A stretch of DNA of 64,000 bases from NCBI GenBank assembly GCA_951640165.1, contig OX621250.1:4464001-4528000 (forward strand). The letters run 5' to 3'. A program made the translations under genes and the position numbers. The notes under the pieces are model-generated. The model was given only the letters and a program-made list of their open reading frames with translations. It made no database searches and was not told the DNA's origin. How positions within the stretch are numbered: position 1 is the stretch's first letter; every line of letters starts with the position of its first letter. The stretch comes from Pseudoips prasinana. Its lineage: Eukaryota; Arthropoda; Insecta; Lepidoptera; Nolidae. Positions 60,065-64,000 of the stretch are shown here, in pieces.

Positions 60065-61092
60065 TAAACAAGTTTACAAGGGGCCGCTCTACTCAGGATG
60101 CAGGTTGCACATTAATTAGGTCAATATTGGAGGCTTGGGAGGGATCACAGGATGCGCTGGGAGTTTTCTGTGATCTCTCTAAGGCTTTCGATTGCGTTGA
60201 TCATCGTACGCTCGTTGTTAAACTGAAGTACTATGGAATATCTGGCACATCTCTTGATCTTGTTATGTCCTATTTATCGGGGCGACAACAGATGGTTTCG
60301 ATAGGCGGCGTCACTTCGGCACGTCATCCTGTGAAAATGGGGGTGCCCCAGGGGTCTATATTGGGCCCATTTTTATTTCTAGTTTATATAAATGATCTCC
60401 CTTATCTGGTAGAGAAAGTATCAGAGATAGTTTTGTTCGCTGATGATACGTCGCTCATATTTAAAGTAAATAGAAAGGATAAAGATCTTATTGAGCATAA
60501 TAAAACACTCAGCTTTATATCAGAATGGTTTTCGGCAAATAATCTCTTGTTAAATGCAGGGAAAACTAAATGCATCAGGTTCTCATTGCCGAATGTGACT
60601 CAAATTGTACCAACAGTTGCACTTAATGCGAAAATATTAGATCTAGTCCCATCGACCGTATTTTTAGGATTGACACTTGATTCAAAATTGCAATGGGGTC
60701 CTCAGATTGAAAAGTTAGCAGGTAAATTAAGTTCGGCTTCCTATGCTGTCTGGAAAATAAGGCAATTGTCAGATGAGCGAACTGCTAGATTAGTGTATTT
60801 CGCGTACTTTCATAGCATTATGTCGTATGGCATTCTGCTGTGGGGTTCGGCGGCTGACATAGGTACTATTTTTGTATTGCAGAAAAGAGCAGTCAGAGCC
60901 ATTTATGGTTTAGGCAGTCGCGATTCTTTGCGAAATTTGTTTAAAGAAATAAATATACTTACTGTGCCATCGGAATATATATATCAGAATATAATATTTG
61001 TTAGAAAAAATATTCATAATTATAAAAAATTTAACCCACTGAGTTTGTTTCGCTGGGTCTTCTCAGTTGGGGCGCATTGGATCCGGTGGTAG
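60061..61092 (+). pseudogene. LINE-A reverse transcriptase domain (open but truncated both sides)
   Basis: TRGRSTQDAGCTLIRSILEA, VFCDLSKAFDCVDHRTLVVK, KMGVPQGSILGPFLFLVYIN and SEIVLFADDTSLIFKVN form RT motifs, with catalytic FADD. Then AKILDLVPSTVFLGLTLDSK and YFHSIMSYGILLWGSAADIG. The last 20 or so residues come from 3' UTR read after the deletion. There is no endonuclease and the first Met is internal, so it is not a functional gene. Confidence 0.87.
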
Positions 61093-61440
61093 CATTAAAG
61101 CGCGACCGTCGTTATTAACACAAGGTCCGTCATAATAATAATATCTTTAATATAGACAGAACCATTGACAATATGTAGTAAAAATACTAGACTTAAACTA
61201 GATAATTAAACATAATCTCTTGACAATAACTTGATACGAGCTAGCTAAATATCATTTCTGTAATAAAATTTTATAAATGTTTTCATACAAGATGTACCTA
61301 AATATCTATGTTACTAGAAATAATATCTAATGTATACAACTATATTACTACAAACATGTTCTGACTATTTACAAGCGCTTTTTAAAGTCTACGTGAATAA
61401 AAACCTTTTTTATTTTTATTTTATTTTTATTTATTTTAAA
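60065..61440 (+). mobile_element. LINE-A copy with open RT frame and an internal deletion
   Basis: It is truncated at the 5' side near GGGGCCGCTCTACTCAGGAT. It ends with the LINE-A 3' UTR and a TTTTATTTTA tail. Compared with 31986-34120, about 590 bases are missing at 61032, removing the ORF2 C-terminus and the start of the 3' UTR. It lacks the inverted duplication of the other copy. Confidence 0.85.
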
Positions 61441-61484
61441 AAGGCTTTTAACCCGGCTAGGGACATAAAAGTGAACGTCGTTAT

Positions 61485-61715
61485 GAACCGTAGCCTAGTT
61501 GGTAGTGCTCCTGCCTGCGAAGCTGGTGGTCCTGGGTTCGAATCCCGGTAAGTGAAAATATTTGTGTGATGAGCACGAATATTTGTTTCTGAGTCATGGA
61601 TGTTTTCTATGTATATAAGTATGTATATCGTCGCCTGGTACCCATAGTACAAGCTTTGCTTAGTTTGGGGCTAGGATGATCTGTGTGACATTGTCCCATT
61701 ATTACTAGATATTAT
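61485..61715 (+). repeat. SINE-C, third copy
   Basis: CGTAGCCTAGTTGGTAGTGC, GGGTTCGAATCCCGGTAAGT and GGTACCCATAGTACAAGCTT. Confidence 0.78.
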
Positions 61716-61794
61716 TATGTTGTAACTCTTAAATGAGATTAAAGTGTTACTTAACTACAAGTACCTAGACCACATGTATCCACACGGTGCATGT

Positions 61795-62072
61795 CTTGCC
61801 TTCCATGATCATCAGTCTGATATCGTCCATTGATGTACATAGGCCTACCCCAAGGTTTTTATATACGTCGCCATTTGGAGGGCTTTGCCGTAATCACCGC
61901 GATTGGCATTCCAGTTGACGACCGCAGTGTCCAGTATACAAGTGGCGCTGCTTCACAAGTACCTGGTGTATCCATTAGTCGCCTTTTACGACGCCCACGG
62001 TGTGGTAAGGGATGGCCGTGTTATTCTTTCTGGGCCGAACACCATTCCATAGCCGCCTGTTATCTATATAAA
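61795..62072 (-). repeat. SINE-B relative
   Basis: ATCATCAGTCTGATATCGTC at the left (its 3' tail) and CCTTTTACGACGCCCACGGT at the right. It matches both halves of 36411-36960. Confidence 0.6.
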
Positions 62073-62074
62073 TA

Positions 62075-63200
62075 AAAAGACAAGTCCTGACTGACTGACT
62101 GACTCATCAACGCCCAGCCCAAACCCTTGGACCTAGAAAGCTGAAATTTTGCACAAATGTTTGCTTTATAATGTAGACAAGGAATAAGGAAGGATTTTTC
62201 GAAATTCAACCCCTAAGGGGGTAAAACAGGGGCGCTAAGTTAGTATGAAACTTTGCCGTTTTTGAAGTTTAAGGCATCAACATTGGTATTTGGCCTTCCA
62301 GTTAAAAATAAAAAATCACGTATTTCAGGGTTTTTGGAAATTCCACCCCCACGGGCGAAAAATAGGGGATGTAAGTTTGTATGGAAAATGTGACAATTTT
62401 TAAGTTAAACGCATGAAAATTTGTATTTGGCCTTTTAGTTAAAAATAAAAAATATATATTTCAGGGTTTTTAGAAATTCCACCCCCAAGGGCGAAAAATA
62501 GGGGATGTAAGTTTGTATGGAAAATGTGACAATTTTTAAGTTAAACGCACAAAAATTTGTATTTGGCCTTTTAGTTAAAAATAAAAAAATATATATTTCA
62601 GCATTTTTGGAAATTCCAGCCCCAAGAGCGTAAAATAGGGCACGTAAGTTTCTATGAAAACTGTGACTTGAAGTTAATCGCATGAAAATTGGTACTTAGC
62701 ATTTCAGTTAAAAATTAAAAATATATATTTCAAGATTTTTGGGGATTCCACCCCTAAGGGCTAAAATAGGGGATGTAAGTTTATATGAAAAATGCGACAT
62801 TTTTGAAGTTAAACCCATGAAAATTGGTATTTCGCCTTTCAGTTAAAAATAAAAATATATATTTCAGGATTTTTTAAATTCCATCCCGAAGGGCATACAA
62901 TAGGGGATGCAAGTTAAAAATTAAAAATATTTATTTCAGGATTTCCGAGAATTCCACCCCTAAGGGGGACAAAAAGGGGAAGTAAGATTGTATAAAAATG
63001 TCACATTTTTGAGGTAAACGCATGAAAATTGGTATATGGCCTTTCATATAAAAATTATATATATATATTTCATGATTTTTGGAAATTCCACCCCTAAGGA
63101 CGACTAGAATAGGCGATGTAAGTTTGTATGAAAGTCTGTATTTTTTGAGTTAAACGCATGTAAATTGGTATTTGGTCTTTCAGTTAAAAATAAAGCAATC
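62075..63200. repeat. Tandem array of ~136-bp units in a repeat element
   Basis: A leader (GACTGACTGACTGACTCATC, then AAGCTGAAATTTTGCACAAA) is followed by units carrying ATTCCACCCC...AAGGG...ATAGGGGATGTAAGTTTGTA. Units start at 62214, 62340, 62476, 62613, 62755, 62878, 62951 and 63085, giving spacings of 126, 136, 137, 142, 123, 73 and 134. No protein is encoded. The leader resembles the ends of arthropod Helitron-like repeats. Confidence 0.8.
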
Positions 63201-63370
63201 CAGGGAATAATTTGTTGTTAAAAAAGGTCGTCTAAGTAAAGCGTTTTATAAGATTTCTAATCTTTTTTTTTGTAAATTTTATAACAAATAATAAAAAAAC
63301 GATATTTTAATCAAATTGGGATAAAAAACGAATTTATCTAAAATTCGAGTTATCGTAATATAAATTGTTG

Positions 63371-63655
63371 GTGTCGAGATGATCGCACCCAAAAAACATC
63401 ATCTCAATTTTATTGATCTACAAGTTCACAATTTTGTAACTAGATGGCGTTAATATCGTTTCAGATCGCGGAACTTAATTGGCATATCGGTTAAAATAAA
63501 TAAATGCTTGAAATAGGTCGTCCAAAAATTAATCAATAGATGATCGCCTAAATCTCACCCAAAATATATGCACACATCTTAATTTTACCGCTTTACAAGT
63601 TTATATTTTTGTTAGTAGATGGCGTAATCATCGTTTTAGATCGCGCTATGGTTTC
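63371..63655. repeat. Diverged tandem duplication, ~163-bp period
   Basis: GAGATGATCGC...CATCTCAATTTTATTGATCT...TAGATGGCGTTAATATCG is repeated from about 63537 as TAGATGATCGC...CATCTTAATTTTACCGCTTT...TAGATGGCGTAATCATCG. Noncoding. Confidence 0.65.
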
Positions 63656-63690
63656 GTTCACAAAATGTCGCAACCTAATCTAATGGGAGT

Positions 63691-63860
63691 TACATTTGTG
63701 ATTAATGCATCGTTGATTATTATTTTACTTTATTTGACTTACTGAATATACTTAAGGACAATTGATATGTATTCTTACATTTGTGATTAATGCATCGTTG
63801 ATTATTTTTTTACTTTATTTGACTTACTGAATATACTTAAGGACAATTGATATGTATTCT
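63691..63860. repeat. Two nearly identical 85-bp tandem units
   Basis: Units 63691-63775 and 63776-63860 both start TACATTTGTGATTAATGCAT and end TTGATATGTATTCT. They differ by about one base, so the duplication is recent. The final 140 bases of the window show nothing else. Confidence 0.9.
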
Positions 63861-64000
63861 TTGATTTTTGCTTGATGATATCGGGTCCTTTTTGTAAATG
63901 ACAGTAGCAAAGTAGTCTTTCATTTATTTCTTAGTAAGGTTATTTATAGGTTAGGTTTTATTCAATTTATATTGCTTATTTGTTTTAAAAATTATATTTT

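Noticed and set aside
62435..62683. 82-residue - strand frame
   Set aside because: It reads through units of the tandem array and repeats with them.

Overview
The window is animal DNA, most likely from a moth or butterfly. It is AT-rich and has almost no long open frames outside transposons. It is packed with insect repeats: RTE and Jockey-type LINEs, mariner elements, several tRNA-derived SINEs and many non-autonomous Helitrons that begin TC and end CTAG with a hairpin (the 'CTAGCTGTGCCCCGCGG' type common in Lepidoptera). The species is not identified. Family labels such as SINE-A or LINE-A are local names used here to link copies.

Two host genes can be read by splicing, and both are invisible as single open frames. 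The first is a complete four-exon gene on the + strand (39429-56024). It encodes a 148-residue secreted protein resembling the insect MBF2 family, with a TATA box and initiator just upstream. Its 12.7-kb first intron holds an LTR retrotransposon and many smaller elements. The second is the 3' part of a gene on the - strand (59100-57641), with two complete ten-cysteine TIL protease-inhibitor domains, one per exon; its 5' end was not found. The two genes converge and their stop codons lie 1.6 kb apart.

Layout. 1-5400: a diverged direct duplication of about 1 kb flanks an inverted LINE-A copy, followed by a Jockey LINE with a 12-bp target duplication. 5400-11900: MITEs, a mariner relic and AT-rich DNA. 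12218-13499: a structurally intact mariner. 13700-21800: SINEs, Helitrons, a LINE palindrome and a decayed mariner. 21800-25050: a nearly intact RTE LINE with one apparent frameshift. 25150-26730: Helitrons, including an inverted pair. 26983-34120: three LINEs nested inside one another. 34170-39400: SINEs, MITEs and a Jockey fragment. 39429-56024: the MBF2-like gene. 57641-59100: the TIL gene. 60065-61440: a second LINE-A copy. 62200-63860: tandem repeats.

Nothing here looks like a multi-gene pathway. The interest lies in the two intron-split host genes, the placement of MITEs next to their splice donors, a possibly active mariner, and several clean records of transposition and copying errors (nested insertions, palindromes, an inverted duplication, a 5' inversion and an internal deletion).
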